Both the position numbers and the translations under genes were made by a program. Positions 52,323-60,013 of a DNA stretch of 64,000 bases are shown here, in pieces. Every line of letters begins with the position of its first letter. The first letter of the stretch is position 1. The stretch comes from a virus, in IMG/VR virus record IMGVR_UViG_3300027730_000007, positions 33,641 through 97,640 of that record. The stretch is one strand, 5' to 3'. The notes below the pieces were generated by a model. That model was not told where the DNA came from and did not search any database. It saw only the letters and a list, made by a program, of their open reading frames with translations.

Positions 52323-53738
52323 TTATTCAAATCTTGTAGTTGGTAATAAGCGTTGTAACTTATCATAATTATCCTTACCAATATCACTAATACTTACTGT
52401 AATCTTTCCTAGACTACCACCATTACTAATATCCAAGTTAGCAATATCATCAGGTATATAATTAATTGGATTATTATTTATATTCAAAAATAATAAGTTT
52501 TTTAACTTGCCAATACCATTAGGTAATGTTTTTATTTTATTATCACATAAGATTAATATCTCTAACTTCTCTAATGAACCAATAGATGGATGAAGTTCAT
52601 GTAAGTTAGCTTTACTAATTATTAATTGGTCCAGATTTTGAAACGTACTAATATCTGGTAATCTAGGTATAGACCTATCAATAAATCTAATCGTTGATGT
52701 ATTGGAATCTATTACCTCAAATAAAGACTCAGTATAACCAAATGAAACCAGCATCTTTAAATATGGGTTGGTATCTAATCCAGACTTATATGCTTTGGCC
52801 AAGCCAATTAATTCTAAATAAAAGAAATTTCGTAACGCCTCATCTTCACTTAAGACTAAGCTATAAATATCAACGTTTTCTTTGTTTGTTCTATCCTTTA
52901 TCTGATTCGTTTCAAAGTGAATTTGATAAATTTCCTCACTATCACCGTTAAAAAATTTATTATTGATAACGATAAATAACTTAGAAAAAAGATTATCAGG
53001 TCTTTTATGATTCGTAGTATAATTCGCAAACATACCATTTTTATCCCTAGTCGTACACCAGTTAGCAAAGTTACTAAATACCGAACTAGCCGTTACAGTT
53101 AATGGTACGTAAACCGTATATTTCCTATCTTTATAAGGTATTAATGCTTGTCGACCATCAACATACTTATTCATTGTTCTTTCTACGCTACTTGGTTCCC
53201 TAAGAAAAAACGGGTCAACCGCATCAAAAAGTTCAGACAAGTTTCTATATTGATTAATATCTGTTGGGTCCGTAATATCCTTAAGTGAAAATGCGTTATT
53301 ACAAAGTTCCTTGAACTTTTTCTTTCGCTTATGTTCGGCAAATAATATCAAGTATTCGTTAGCTTGTGGTAAATCCTCACTAACAAACATAATAGCATCC
53401 CTTACACTAGAATCAGTATTCTGTTTGATTAACCTAGTAAATACATTCAGCATCCATTGTAGATACATCTTGTTTTCAGTTGGGTCAGCATCAACCATAC
53501 TGGCAAAAACATCAGAACTAACACTAACCTTAGTCAATATAAACTTAGGGTTACTAGGCTTAGGCTTTATACTTAGTAATGCAATAACAACACCAGCTGG
53601 TGTTGTTATTGTCTTAGTTTCATATCCATTTTCATTTAAGGTGTTCGTAATACTACCAACTCCAATATCTGATAACTCAAATATATCAAATTGTTCAGCT
53701 AGAAACAATAATCTGTCAGTCGTATTTATAGTTTTCAT
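52323..53738 (-). CDS. Leucine-rich-repeat protein
   Basis: 471 residues. Residues 1-330 form an unrecognised domain with ANWCTTRDKNGMFANY and EIYQIHFETNQIKDRTN, typical of phage LRR proteins. The C-terminal ~120 residues hold several LRRs (LDQLIISKANLHELHPSIGSLEKLEILIL, KIKTLPNGIGKLKNLLFLNI) and a capping end. Host-type promoter 24 nt upstream, so early expression is expected. A protein-protein interaction with a host target is a reasonable guess. Confidence 0.8.
   Translation of the reverse strand: MKTINTTDRLLFLAEQFDIFELSDIGVGSITNTLNENGYETKTITTPAGVVIALLSIKPKPSNPKFILTKVSVSSDVFASMVDADPTENKMYLQWMLNVFTRLIKQNTDSSVRDAIMFVSEDLPQANEYLILFAEHKRKKKFKELCNNAFSLKDITDPTDINQYRNLSELFDAVDPFFLREPSSVERTMNKYVDGRQALIPYKDRKYTVYVPLTVTASSVFSNFANWCTTRDKNGMFANYTTNHKRPDNLFSKLFIVINNKFFNGDSEEIYQIHFETNQIKDRTNKENVDIYSLVLSEDEALRNFFYLELIGLAKAYKSGLDTNPYLKMLVSFGYTESLFEVIDSNTSTIRFIDRSIPRLPDISTFQNLDQLIISKANLHELHPSIGSLEKLEILILCDNKIKTLPNGIGKLKNLLFLNINNNPINYIPDDIANLDISNGGSLGKITVSISDIGKDNYDKLQRLLPTTRFE
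53583..53610. repeat. Perfect 28-bp palindrome inside the LRR gene
   Basis: AATAACAACACCAG is followed directly by its reverse complement, with no loop. It encodes part of TITTPAGVVI near the N-terminus, about 130 bases downstream of the start codon. No poly-T tract, so not a terminator. Confidence 0.8.
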
Positions 53739-53761
53739 TAAGATGTTTTATACCTTTTAGA

Positions 53762-53792
53762 CAAAGATACAACTTTTTTTCTGTAATTACAA
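53762..53792 (-). promoter_or_regulatory. Host-type promoter of the LRR operon
   Basis: Minus strand TTG (53792-53790), 20-base spacer, TATCTTTG (53769-53762). Confidence 0.8.
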
Positions 53793-53794
53793 GA

Positions 53795-54139
53795 CTACAC
53801 GTAAAATCTTTTAAAAAAATCATCATCTAAAAATTCCTCAATCCTACGTTTGAAAAACCAAGTCACGTTATCAACATAATCAGATTCTCGGTCAATAATG
53901 TCTAATATAACGGCATTTGGATTCTCACCATCAGTTATACGATACTTTATCTCATTTAAATATTCATACTTACCTTGAGAAATTAATTGCTCCATGATTA
54001 CACTGTATATTTCCCATCGATTTTCATCATCTTCACTTAGTGTTAATCTTAGTTTTTCAATATACTTATGATACGCTTTATCTAGTGTGGATTCTTTACC
54101 ATGACTAGGGTTCAATAAATAAAAATTATTTCCCATCAT
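53795..54139 (-). CDS. Unknown protein, paralogue of 54254
   Basis: 114 residues, acidic, helical. The part LNEIKYRITDGENPNAVILDII matches VKELQYKLTDECNPKDIVIEVL in 54254-54577, so the two are duplicated relatives. No leader of the LLREGL type. An ATATTTATA box lies 27 nt upstream. Function unknown. Confidence 0.65.
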   Translation of the reverse strand: MMGNNFYLLNPSHGKESTLDKAYHKYIEKLRLTLSEDDENRWEIYSVIMEQLISQGKYEYLNEIKYRITDGENPNAVILDIIDRESDYVDNVTWFFKRRIEEFLDDDFFKRFYV

Positions 54140-54166
54140 TGTAACTTTTTAATGAATGTTATTTAC

Positions 54167-54176
54167 TATAAATATC
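54167..54176 (-). promoter_or_regulatory. ATATTTATA-type box
   Basis: Minus-strand GATATTTATA, 27 nt before the ATG at 54139, within a 114-base gap that holds nothing else recognised. Confidence 0.5.
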
Positions 54177-54253
54177 ATAACATTCTTAATAATAATGATT
54201 TCTAGACAGATATATTGTAACTTTACTGAATATCAATACTAAAAAATAATACC

Positions 54254-54577
54254 CTAATTAAAATTTTTTATCTTATTATATAAGCGCTCAAGTTCTGGTG
54301 TATACGTCTTAACAGACTCAAGTACCTCGATTACAATGTCCTTTGGATTGCATTCATCAGTAAGCTTATACTGAAGCTCTTTAACTCGTAACATATCATT
54401 TAAACTATTCTTCAGCTCAAGCACCACTTGGTTGTATGTCGCCCACGCTTCACGATTTGAATACGGGCCGTCATGTAGTTGGTTGGTTATTTTATCCTCA
54501 TATTGGTGCTCTAAAACGGTGTCAAATGCACCATAGTGCTCTCGTAATATTCTCCGTATCTTGCCCCTGTAACTCAT
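54254..54577 (-). CDS. Leader-bearing protein, paralogue of 53795
   Basis: 107 residues. N-terminus MSYRGKIRRILREHYG carries an ILRE site in the leader position. The C-terminal half shares the K/QY+hTD-x-NP motif with 53795. Directly follows 54579 (one base), so co-expressed. Predicted internal head protein; function unknown. Confidence 0.65.
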   Translation of the reverse strand: MSYRGKIRRILREHYGAFDTVLEHQYEDKITNQLHDGPYSNREAWATYNQVVLELKNSLNDMLRVKELQYKLTDECNPKDIVIEVLESVKTYTPELERLYNKIKNFN

Positions 54578-54578
54578 C

Positions 54579-54908
54579 TTATTGCATCGTTACGTTTTTC
54601 GATAAATTAAAATCATCAGATATATTCCCATACATCCAATCTCGTATTACTTGCTTCGTGAAATCATCACCCATCTTATACTTATACTTCATGTATTCAT
54701 ATAATGATTTAGGCGTTATTACTTCGTCATCAACCTTAATTCTAATCATTGGTTTCTCATTATACTCACCACCCTCACGTACAAACTTTTCAATTGGTTC
54801 ATAGTTCAGGTCCAATTCTTCTTTCATTTGTCTTACGATTCTTGAATGAAGTACACCCTCACATAAACGCCCCAACTGACTTTCAGTTATGATTAATTTC
54901 TTTTTCAT
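54579..54908 (-). CDS. Protein with IITESQL-type leader
   Basis: 109 residues. MKKKLIITESQLGRLCEG matches the leader of 56359 and has ITE-S and LCE-G sites. The rest (KPMIRIKVDDEVITPKSLYEYMKYKYKM) is a small globular domain that I cannot assign. An ATATTTATA box is 3 bases before the ATG, after a terminator. Confidence 0.7.
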   Translation of the reverse strand: MKKKLIITESQLGRLCEGVLHSRIVRQMKEELDLNYEPIEKFVREGGEYNEKPMIRIKVDDEVITPKSLYEYMKYKYKMGDDFTKQVIRDWMYGNISDDFNLSKNVTMQ

Positions 54909-54911
54909 ATC

Positions 54912-54920
54912 TATAAATAT
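54912..54920 (-). promoter_or_regulatory. ATATTTATA-type box
   Basis: Minus-strand ATATTTATA, 3 nt before the ATG at 54908, right after the thioredoxin terminator. Confidence 0.55.
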
Positions 54921-54934
54921 TAGCAGTAAATAAA

Positions 54935-54952
54935 AAGGCCCTTGAGGGCCTT
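54935..54952 (-). terminator. Intrinsic terminator after thioredoxin
   Basis: AAGGCCCT (54935-54942) pairs with AGGGCCTT (54945-54952) around a two-base loop, followed by a T-rich tract on the minus strand. Confidence 0.85.
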
Positions 54953-54956
54953 AGTA

Positions 54957-55280
54957 TTATGATAATAATGTGTCAATCTTTTTTTGTAAATCTGATTTAC
55001 TTATGACACCAACCATTCGCTCACTTATTTCCCCGTCTTTAAATAATAGTAATGTTGGGATATTTCTAATCCCATAGGACTTTGCAACTTCACCACATTC
55101 ATCAACGTCAATCTTACCAATACCAATATTGGTTTTATCGGTGTTATCTTCAGATAACGCCTTAATAATTGGGGTTAAGGTTTTACATGGGCCACACCAT
55201 TCTGCCGAGAATTGTAATAGGGTTATTTCGTTATTCTTTAAAACATCTGTAATGTTTTTTTCTGTTACTTCTAATACCAT
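54957..55280 (-). CDS. trxA: Thioredoxin
   Basis: 107 residues, the full thioredoxin fold. The active site is FSAEWCGPCKTLTP (Cys29, Cys32), with RNIPTLLLF carrying the cis-Pro and GEISERMVG the last strand region. Likely reduces host or phage proteins (e.g. ribonucleotide reductase, not in this window). Own box (55309) and terminator. Confidence 0.95.
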   Translation of the reverse strand: MVLEVTEKNITDVLKNNEITLLQFSAEWCGPCKTLTPIIKALSEDNTDKTNIGIGKIDVDECGEVAKSYGIRNIPTLLLFKDGEISERMVGVISKSDLQKKIDTLLS

Positions 55281-55308
55281 TTACTTAAATTTTTATTTTT
55301 GTTATTGT

Positions 55309-55317
55309 TATAAATAT
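55309..55317 (-). promoter_or_regulatory. ATATTTATA-type box
   Basis: Minus-strand ATATTTATA, 28 nt before the thioredoxin ATG. Confidence 0.45.
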
Positions 55318-55339
55318 ATAAAACTAAACCCAAATAGCA

Positions 55340-55594
55340 ATGACAGACTCAGATTTAATCCTTAATTTTTTAAAGCGTGAATATACCAATGAACACCCAG
55401 TAATTTATCTTCTCATTAGTGGTAAAAACAAAAGTTCATATGTAACGGCTACCAATTCAATTCATAATCTAACCAATGCAATCTTTATTGATTCAGTTAA
55501 AGAAGAAATTATTAAACTTAGCGTTCAAGAATTTATTAGTCTAAAACAATCAGAATATAGTACTGGTAAATTAAAGACTAAAGCTATCTATTAG
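55340..55594 (+). CDS. Unknown small protein
   Basis: 84 residues, alpha/beta (HPVIYLLISGKNKSSYVTA, then helices). No motif recognised. Divergent from thioredoxin; the 3' end overlaps the converging gene at 55571 by 24 bases. Coding status rests on length and composition. Confidence 0.5.
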   Translation: MTDSDLILNFLKREYTNEHPVIYLLISGKNKSSYVTATNSIHNLTNAIFIDSVKEEIIKLSVQEFISLKQSEYSTGKLKTKAIY

Positions 55595-55873
55595 CTTGGT
55601 GTTATGCGTGTTTACCTTAACCATTAAACGTACAGGTATCTCAAATATCACATACTTCCTTAATAAAAAATAATCGATAAAGTACTTGTTGCGTTCAGCA
55701 ACACCCATATTAAATAATTTTTCTAAGATAGAATCTATCGTTAGATAATGGCTTGATTGTCGTGGACTTAAAGTATCATGTTTTAGGTTTTCACCAAATA
55801 TCCTACAGTAAGACTGATAATCACTACAATATGACTCTAAGTATAATGTTAATGTAACCTCACAGATTATCAT
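55571..55873 (-). CDS. Unknown protein
   Basis: 100 residues from MIICEVTLTLYLESYC (ATG at 55873). The longer frame from 55978 would run across the start region of the opposite gene and is less likely. Contains SDYQSYCRIFGENLKHDTLSPRQ and a helical second half. No family recognised. Start uncertain. Confidence 0.5.
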   Translation of the reverse strand: MIICEVTLTLYLESYCSDYQSYCRIFGENLKHDTLSPRQSSHYLTIDSILEKLFNMGVAERNKYFIDYFLLRKYVIFEIPVRLMVKVNTHNTKLIDSFSL

Positions 55874-55915
55874 ATATACATGGTTATCAAATATTGTCAA
55901 TTTATTCAATTTGTT

Positions 55916-55925
55916 AATATTTATA
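55916..55925 (+). promoter_or_regulatory. ATATTTATA-type box
   Basis: AATATTTATA ends 3 bases before the ATG at 55929. Confidence 0.45.
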
Positions 55926-55928
55926 AGT

Positions 55929-56192
55929 ATGTTTAATGATTTTGATAAATATATAATGTTAAAGTTCTTGACGAACAATTATCCTGTGATAAAAATAAAA
56001 CATAATAAACGTTTTAAACGGGCTATAACATGTCACGATGGTACACGATATTTTTTATCCAATACTACCACGCAACAAAGTTTAAGAAATCACTTAAGCC
56101 AAGTATTAAATAGATTGTTTATTTGTGATGATACTAATTTTATTTCTATGGTCTTAGATAATTTTTCACCAACACGACAAAAAAAGCCTTGA
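55929..56192 (+). CDS. Small basic protein
   Basis: 87 residues from the ATG at 55929 (an earlier in-frame TTG is part of the box region). Basic, with IKIKHNKRFKRAITCHDGTRYFL and a helical C-terminus. May bind nucleic acid, but no motif proves it. Overlaps the converging small membrane-protein gene. Confidence 0.55.
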   Translation: MFNDFDKYIMLKFLTNNYPVIKIKHNKRFKRAITCHDGTRYFLSNTTTQQSLRNHLSQVLNRLFICDDTNFISMVLDNFSPTRQKKP

Positions 56193-56295
56193 TGTAGTTC
56201 CAATATGTAAATATTGGAATTACCGTAAGTAAATAAAATATACTAATATGGCCTTCGCCACATAAGCCTAATGCATGTTTAATTATTTCTATCAT
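56146..56295 (-). CDS. Small membrane protein
   Basis: 49 residues from the ATG at 56295: MIEIIKHALGLCGEGHI then a hydrophobic segment SIFYLLTVIPIFTYWNYI, one likely transmembrane helix. A longer frame beginning at 56343 would start within the promoter, so it is rejected. Host-type promoter directly upstream. Function unknown; early expression in the host membrane is likely. Confidence 0.65.
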   Translation of the reverse strand: MIEIIKHALGLCGEGHISIFYLLTVIPIFTYWNYIKAFFVVLVKNYLRP

Positions 56296-56312
56296 TCTAT
56301 TCGTATTTCTTA

Positions 56313-56343
56313 CAAAGATACGAATAATATTTTTAAAAGACAA
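56313..56343 (-). promoter_or_regulatory. Host-type promoter
   Basis: Minus strand TTG (56343-56341), 20-base spacer, TATCTTTG (56320-56313); ATG follows at 56295. Confidence 0.8.
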
Positions 56344-56358
56344 ATAATTTACCCAGAA

Positions 56359-56805
56359 TTATTTATAAACCTCTAGGATAATTTCCTTAACAACCAAATT
56401 ACCATTAGAATCATTAACCATAACAACCTCAACTTCATTACCAATAGTAACTTGACCACTACCCGTATTTTCTTCGACATTAATCATGGCCCAATCTAAG
56501 CTTATCGGTAACGTGATTACATCTTCATTATCATTAACGTAGTAATAAACTTCAATATCAACTTCTGTCGGCCCTGTAATACCATATAAGCTAATGTCCT
56601 TGATTCCCCAGCTTCTAGCCTCAATCTCGATGTCATAATATACCGTGGCTTTGATTGTTGGTATTTCACTTATTTCATTACCCTTATAGGTCGCACGATA
56701 TGTGCTAAAGCTTAACACAACTTCCCTACTATACCTATTATCTACCTGTTCGGTTAATCTAGATTTTAAACGCTTTAATTGACTTTCAGTAATTATTAAT
56801 TTCAT
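56359..56805 (-). CDS. Protein with IITESQL-type leader
   Basis: 148 residues. Leader MKLIITESQLKRLKSRLTEQ contains two (L/I)xE sites (ITE-S, LTE-Q). The rest is all-beta (TIKATVYYDIEIEA, EVDIEVYYYV, SGQVTIGNEVEVVMV), resembling a small beta-sandwich. An ATATTTATA box lies 10 nt upstream. Predicted head-internal or virion protein; function unknown. Confidence 0.7.
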   Translation of the reverse strand: MKLIITESQLKRLKSRLTEQVDNRYSREVVLSFSTYRATYKGNEISEIPTIKATVYYDIEIEARSWGIKDISLYGITGPTEVDIEVYYYVNDNEDVITLPISLDWAMINVEENTGSGQVTIGNEVEVVMVNDSNGNLVVKEIILEVYK

Positions 56806-56815
56806 AGTTTTTTAT

Positions 56816-56825
56816 TATAAATATC
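56816..56825 (-). promoter_or_regulatory. ATATTTATA-type box
   Basis: Minus-strand GATATTTATA, 10 nt before the ATG at 56805. Confidence 0.55.
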
Positions 56826-56859
56826 GTTTATTTTAATAAAGGTTGTATTATATTTAAAT

Positions 56860-57399
56860 ATGAATAAACCTAAGCTAGAAATAGAACTCATCCCCAAGAC
56901 TTGCTGGTTCTCATCAGTAAGAACTGCCGTTAAGCCAAGCCAATGGGATAAGATTAGATTCTTGTCTTATGAATCCGCTGGCCATAAGTGTGAAATATGT
57001 GGTGATACTGGTAAAAATCAAGGCTATAAGCATAACGTTGAATGTCATGAAATATGGGATTATAACGATGTATCTAAAACTCAAACCCTTGTTGGTCTAA
57101 TATCACTCTGTGTAATTTGTCACCAAGTTAAACATATCGGTAGAGCAATTGCTATCGGAAAACATCAACAAGCACTCAATCAATTGGCTAAGGTTAATAA
57201 ATGGACACCAGAACAAGTTCAACAACATGTCCAAGAGTCATTTGAAGTGCATAAGGAACGCTCAAAGCATGAATGGAAGCTGGATATATCACTTCTTACT
57301 AAAGAACCCTATAACATCGTTATAAAGCCAAATAAAAAACGCATCTTTAAAAAGAAAAAATTTAAAAAACGACCAAAGAAAAAGTTACCTAAAAAATAA
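56860..57399 (+). CDS. HNH-like zinc protein
   Basis: 179 residues. CEICGDTGKNQGYKHNVECHEIWDYND and LISLCVICHQVKHIG give two CxxC pairs and an HNH-type His cluster (ECHE..N..H). A lysine-rich C-terminal tail (KKKKFKKRPKKKLPKK) likely binds DNA. Similar proteins in phages are annotated HNH endonucleases; activity is not verifiable here. Divergent from the leader gene at 56359. Confidence 0.75.
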   Translation: MNKPKLEIELIPKTCWFSSVRTAVKPSQWDKIRFLSYESAGHKCEICGDTGKNQGYKHNVECHEIWDYNDVSKTQTLVGLISLCVICHQVKHIGRAIAIGKHQQALNQLAKVNKWTPEQVQQHVQESFEVHKERSKHEWKLDISLLTKEPYNIVIKPNKKRIFKKKKFKKRPKKKLPKK

Positions 57400-57435
57400 T
57401 TTAATATTTATTTAATATGATTAAATATTATTTAT

Positions 57436-57445
57436 AATATTTATT
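57436..57445 (+). promoter_or_regulatory. ATATTTATA-type box
   Basis: AATATTTATT, 12 nt before the ATG at 57458. Confidence 0.45.
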
Positions 57446-57457
57446 CAAAAAATATAA

Positions 57458-57778
57458 ATGAACATAATACACGTAAAACCAAATGGTCAAGAAATTGAAT
57501 CTTGGATTGCTATCATAGATAATGAAGTTGTTGGTCACATTTTTCTTAAGCATGAAGCTGAAAATAAGATTAAGTTTTTGGATGCGTGGGTACATGATGA
57601 ACATCGTAGGAAAGGAATATATAGAAATCTTTGGGATACTAGATGGGAATATGTGAAAGAACACTATAAGAATAAGCTAGTTTATGCATGGTGTAAGGAT
57701 GTAAGCTTACCACTTCTAATTGAAAAAGGCTTTACTACAGGTGATATATGTACGTATGTTGAATTTAAGATTGAATGA
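57458..57778 (+). CDS. GNAT-family acetyltransferase
   Basis: 106 residues. SWIAIIDNEVVGHIFLKHE and FLDAWVHDEHRRKGIYRNLWDTRWEYVKEH (acetyl-CoA loop RRKGIY) then YAWCKDVSLPLLIEKGFT complete the GNAT core in a short form. Substrate unknown. The 3' end overlaps the converging phosphoesterase by 14 bases. Confidence 0.8.
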   Translation: MNIIHVKPNGQEIESWIAIIDNEVVGHIFLKHEAENKIKFLDAWVHDEHRRKGIYRNLWDTRWEYVKEHYKNKLVYAWCKDVSLPLLIEKGFTTGDICTYVEFKIE

Positions 57779-58484
57779 TTGACCAATTACCAAGCATATC
57801 CTCCACCAATGCAGTGTTAGATTCAACCCAATCACCAGAATTCATATATTCAATATCCTTAATTACTCTAATCTCAGCCTTATGAATATGACCACATATC
57901 ACCCCATCAAAATTTAAGTCTTTTGAATGATTAACCATATGGTTCTCGAATTCACCAATAAAGCTTGTTACACTCTTTACAGAATCTTTGATGTTTTTTG
58001 ATAGCGAATAATATTCTTTACCTCGATATGCTTGGTATTTGTTATACCACTTATTTAACCAAAGAATCAAGTCGTAGCCAATCGAACCCAACTTAGCTAA
58101 CCATTTCATATTATTGGTGAAAACATCGAATATATCTCCATGTAAAACCAAATACCTTTTCCCATTTAACGATTCTAATTCGTAGTCCTCAACAATACTT
58201 ATATTACCAAAACTCAGTGGTATGAAGTCATTTAGAAAATCATCATGATTACCCCTAACCCATATTACCTTCGTGTCATAAGATTTTTTCATTATCTTTA
58301 CCAAGCATTTCATATGTTCCTTGGTCCAAGGATTACCCCTCTTTATCGCCCACCCATCAATAATATCACCATTTAATATTAACGTTTCACACTTAATTTC
58401 ATCTAGAAATTTTAATATGTTTTTTGTTCTTGAATATGTTGAACCTAAATGTAAATCTGAAATGATAACCGTTTTATATTTCAT
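57765..58484 (-). CDS. LpxH-like metallophosphoesterase
   Basis: 239 residues from the ATG at 58484, which overlaps the upstream GT2 stop (ATGA). Metal motifs: SDLHLGS, NGDIIDGW, VRGNHDDFL, VLHGDIFD and VICGHIHKAE, the UDP-2,3-diacylglucosamine hydrolase-like subgroup. In bacteria such genes often sit beside glycosyltransferases, and this pair could act on a nucleotide-linked or lipid-linked sugar. Exact substrate unknown. Confidence 0.85.
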   Translation of the reverse strand: MKYKTVIISDLHLGSTYSRTKNILKFLDEIKCETLILNGDIIDGWAIKRGNPWTKEHMKCLVKIMKKSYDTKVIWVRGNHDDFLNDFIPLSFGNISIVEDYELESLNGKRYLVLHGDIFDVFTNNMKWLAKLGSIGYDLILWLNKWYNKYQAYRGKEYYSLSKNIKDSVKSVTSFIGEFENHMVNHSKDLNFDGVICGHIHKAEIRVIKDIEYMNSGDWVESNTALVEDMLGNWSIIQS

Positions 58485-59185
58485 AACCAATAACCAATAT
58501 CTTTTTTAAAGTGTTCTTTATTGTTTTTATGTAATAAACTGCTTGCAAAATACTTTACCATATTTATGGTACCAAGCTTTTTAAAGCGCCTGTCGTCCGT
58601 ATAATGATATTTGTTTAAAATGTAATGCTTGCCTCGATTAACTTCTTTTGATAAAAAATAATCCTCACAATGCATTAATGTTTCATCAAAACCACCAATG
58701 CTAAAAAATACTCTTTTATCTATCATCATATATGAACCAACAACAAATGGCTTATCTAATTTAGATAAATGAAAAATAACGTTGCATAAGCCGTAAATCG
58801 CTTTAATTACCAAGTCGTCCTCAATGTTTAATAAACACCCTAAGATATCAACGTTCTTTTCTCTAAAGATTCTTAAGGAATCCATTATTAAGCTTGTGTC
58901 TTTAAAATAAACATCTGAATCTAAAAATAATAAGATATCACCCCTAGCCTCTAGCGCCCCCAAGTTTCTCCCAACAGATGGTAAGCCACCTTTGATTATC
59001 CTTAAGTTTGGTAATAAGTTTAAATATTTTTTAATAATACTAATCGTATTATCAGTGGAAGCGTTATCAGCAACGATTATCTCAACATATTTTGGTAATT
59101 TCTGCTCTACCAAAGATGTTAATAATTTACCAATGTATTTCTCTTCATTCTTACAGGGTATAATAATTGATAACGTAATTTCCAT
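58481..59185 (-). CDS. GT2 family glycosyltransferase
   Basis: 234 residues with a textbook GT2 core: SIIIPCKNEEKYIGKLLTSL, EIIVADNASTDNT, GRNLGALEARGDILLFLDSDV (DxD at DSD) and GGFDETLMHCEDYFLS. Translationally coupled to the phosphoesterase. An ATATTTATA-type box is 3 bases before the ATG. Might modify host envelope or virion glycans. Confidence 0.9.
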   Translation of the reverse strand: MEITLSIIIPCKNEEKYIGKLLTSLVEQKLPKYVEIIVADNASTDNTISIIKKYLNLLPNLRIIKGGLPSVGRNLGALEARGDILLFLDSDVYFKDTSLIMDSLRIFREKNVDILGCLLNIEDDLVIKAIYGLCNVIFHLSKLDKPFVVGSYMMIDKRVFFSIGGFDETLMHCEDYFLSKEVNRGKHYILNKYHYTDDRRFKKLGTINMVKYFASSLLHKNNKEHFKKDIGYWL

Positions 59186-59188
59186 ATC

Positions 59189-59196
59189 TATAAATA
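59189..59196 (-). promoter_or_regulatory. ATATTTATA-type box
   Basis: Minus-strand TATTTATA, 3 nt before the ATG at 59185. Confidence 0.4.
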
Positions 59197-59229
59197 GCTT
59201 TGTTTTTATACTAACACATTAAAAAATTG

Positions 59230-59601
59230 TTAATCTAATTTAGCATAATACCATACTATAAATTTACTTACCAAATTCCAAACAGCTTGAATGTCCGTTT
59301 GTTCGTTCGTAATGTATTCGGCATGAGCAAATGAAAAATCCTTGCGAAATTTGATACTAGTTTCCACGCTACATGATACGTATGTTTTAAAGATACTTAT
59401 TTGTGTCGCCTTATCCAAGGCATTAATCTTACGTACCACAGGCATCAACCAATCCCAAGAATCATGATAACGACCATGATGCCTACAAATATAAACCGAA
59501 TATCTTTTATGTGATTCCGCTTTGGTAAAATCAATATCCATAAACTTAGATATGATTTTATTATTTTCTAATATAATTTCTTCATCAAGTTGTATGTTCA
59601 T
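59230..59601 (-). CDS. Unknown conserved-looking phage protein
   Basis: 123 residues. Contains HDSWDWLMPVVRKI, a phrase I associate with a widespread small phage family without known function. Helical throughout. The start overlaps the previous stop by 4 bases. Confidence 0.75.
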   Translation of the reverse strand: MNIQLDEEIILENNKIISKFMDIDFTKAESHKRYSVYICRHHGRYHDSWDWLMPVVRKINALDKATQISIFKTYVSCSVETSIKFRKDFSFAHAEYITNEQTDIQAVWNLVSKFIVWYYAKLD

Positions 59602-59966
59602 TTTTTTCTTAGTTCTTTTTGTACCTTAATATAATCACTGAAAAATGTATCAAATAATACCGTAGTGGCAACATCAACCTTCTTGATATTAAAAGCCCCA
59701 CGTATATCAGATAATGAAACCATTATATCGTCATCATTCTTCTCCTTGGTTCGCTTGACCACAAGCGGCCCCTTATCCTCAACCCCTTCACCAGTACTGG
59801 TTAATTGCTTATATAATGTCTCAATATCAATGCTAACTTCACCAGATTTCATACCCTTTAGCTTTAGATTAATCGTCTGAGTATCCGTAAGCGTTATTAA
59901 TATCTCTCGATTATCAAACCTTATCTTGCTTTCCCTAGTTAAATCTTTATCAAGTATTGTAGCCAT
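59598..59966 (-). CDS. Unknown protein
   Basis: 122 residues, beta-rich first half (EILITLTDTQTINLKLKGMKSGEVSIDI), charged linker, helical end. No family recognised. First gene after a host-type promoter (59983-60013), so probably early, co-transcribed with 59230. Confidence 0.7.
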   Translation of the reverse strand: MATILDKDLTRESKIRFDNREILITLTDTQTINLKLKGMKSGEVSIDIETLYKQLTSTGEGVEDKGPLVVKRTKEKNDDDIMVSLSDIRGAFNIKKVDVATTVLFDTFFSDYIKVQKELRKK

Positions 59967-59982
59967 ATTTTATGCTTTTATA

Positions 59983-60013
59983 CAAAGGTACATAAACTAT
60001 TCCAAAGTTCCAA
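59983..60013 (-). promoter_or_regulatory. Host-type promoter (minus), overlapping a divergent box
   Basis: Minus strand TTG (60013-60011), 20-base spacer, TACCTTTG (59990-59983). The -33 end abuts the plus-strand AATATTTATA box at 60013. Confidence 0.75.

Noticed and set aside
56296-56343. 65-residue version of the small membrane protein
   Set aside because: Its first 16 codons are the promoter spacer and -7 box; the ATG at 56295 is preferred.
57402-57430. Inverted repeat TAATATTTA/TAAATATTA as a terminator
   Set aside because: Only A-T pairs and an 11-base loop; too weak to call in AT-rich DNA.
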